A DNA stretch of 5,139 nt from Opitutia bacterium (GTDB lineage Bacteria; Verrucomicrobiota; Verrucomicrobiia; Opitutales; Seribacteraceae). The stretch covers positions 4,191-9,329 of the forward strand of contig NZLE01000043.1 in NCBI GenBank assembly GCA_002692605.1, read 5' to 3'. Below, piece by piece: positions 5,054-5,139 of this stretch; position 1 is the first letter of the stretch, and each line of letters starts with the position of its first letter. The notes under the pieces are model-generated. The model saw only the letters and a list, made by a program, of their open reading frames with translations, had not been told where the DNA came from and did no database searches. The translations under genes were made by a program, and so were the position numbers.

Positions 5054-5139
5054 TTAAATCTCTATTTCCCTTTTCTTCGCAAGCAACCTCAATCTGATAA
5101 TTTCACCATTCCAAGTGACCCGCCGTCCCCATCCTAAGG
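5054..5139 (-). CDS. Possible C-terminal end of an upstream gene (partial)
   Basis: The minus-strand frame entering from the right edge is open for 27 residues and ends in TAA at 5054-5056, six bases before the Sco ATG. The visible end contains GWGRRVTWNGEIIRLRLLA and a charged tail KKREIEI. The W-x-G-x-x-x-R-L pattern recalls C-termini of some membrane glycosyltransferases, but that is a weak impression. The tight spacing to the next gene favours a real operon member. The fragment is too short to identify, and one short open frame can occur by chance. Confidence 0.4.
   Translation of the reverse strand, partial: LGWGRRVTWNGEIIRLRLLAKKREIEI

Overview
The window looks like ordinary chromosomal DNA from an aerobic Gram-negative bacterium. 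My best guess is Verrucomicrobiota (Opitutae/Puniceicoccaceae-like). This rests on remembered family resemblance: a lipoprotein-type Sco with a C-x5-C-P copper motif and a long N-terminal extension, next to a DUF420 protein, plus an uncharacterised secreted protein with an 'LDKRVDDW...NNLSLRDINR' core. None of this could be tested by search. Almost none of the start codons has a recognisable Shine-Dalgarno sequence.

Layout. Positions 1-274 (minus) hold the 5' part of ilvN, the regulatory subunit of acetolactate synthase. Just upstream on the same strand (296-372) is a complete tRNA-Val(UAC) with an encoded CCA end, probably in the same transcript. Positions 433-1251 (minus) encode a basic, low-complexity secreted protein of unknown function. 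A short divergent intergenic region with overlapping -10-like elements leads into thyA (1309-2103, plus) and folA (2103-2573, plus), which overlap by one base and form the dTMP/tetrahydrofolate cycle pair. folA ends directly against a convergent minus-strand cluster. Read in its own direction, that cluster is an Sco-type copper chaperone lipoprotein (4121-5047), a periplasmic protein with two H-x12-H-x-H-P repeats (3178-4095), and a DUF420 membrane protein (2574-3176). A short frame open at the right edge (5054-5139) may be the end of another gene of the same operon.

How they work together. ThyA consumes methylene-tetrahydrofolate and releases dihydrofolate, which FolA reduces again. The sco / His-repeat / DUF420 cluster fits copper delivery and assembly of a haem-copper cytochrome oxidase, since Sco proteins and DUF420 (CtaM-like) proteins are both linked to oxidase maturation. 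The two unusual elements are the duplicated histidine motif in the middle gene and a textbook 12-residue EF-hand calcium loop in a predicted periplasmic loop of the DUF420 protein. I see no mobile element, CRISPR array or convincing terminator hairpin.
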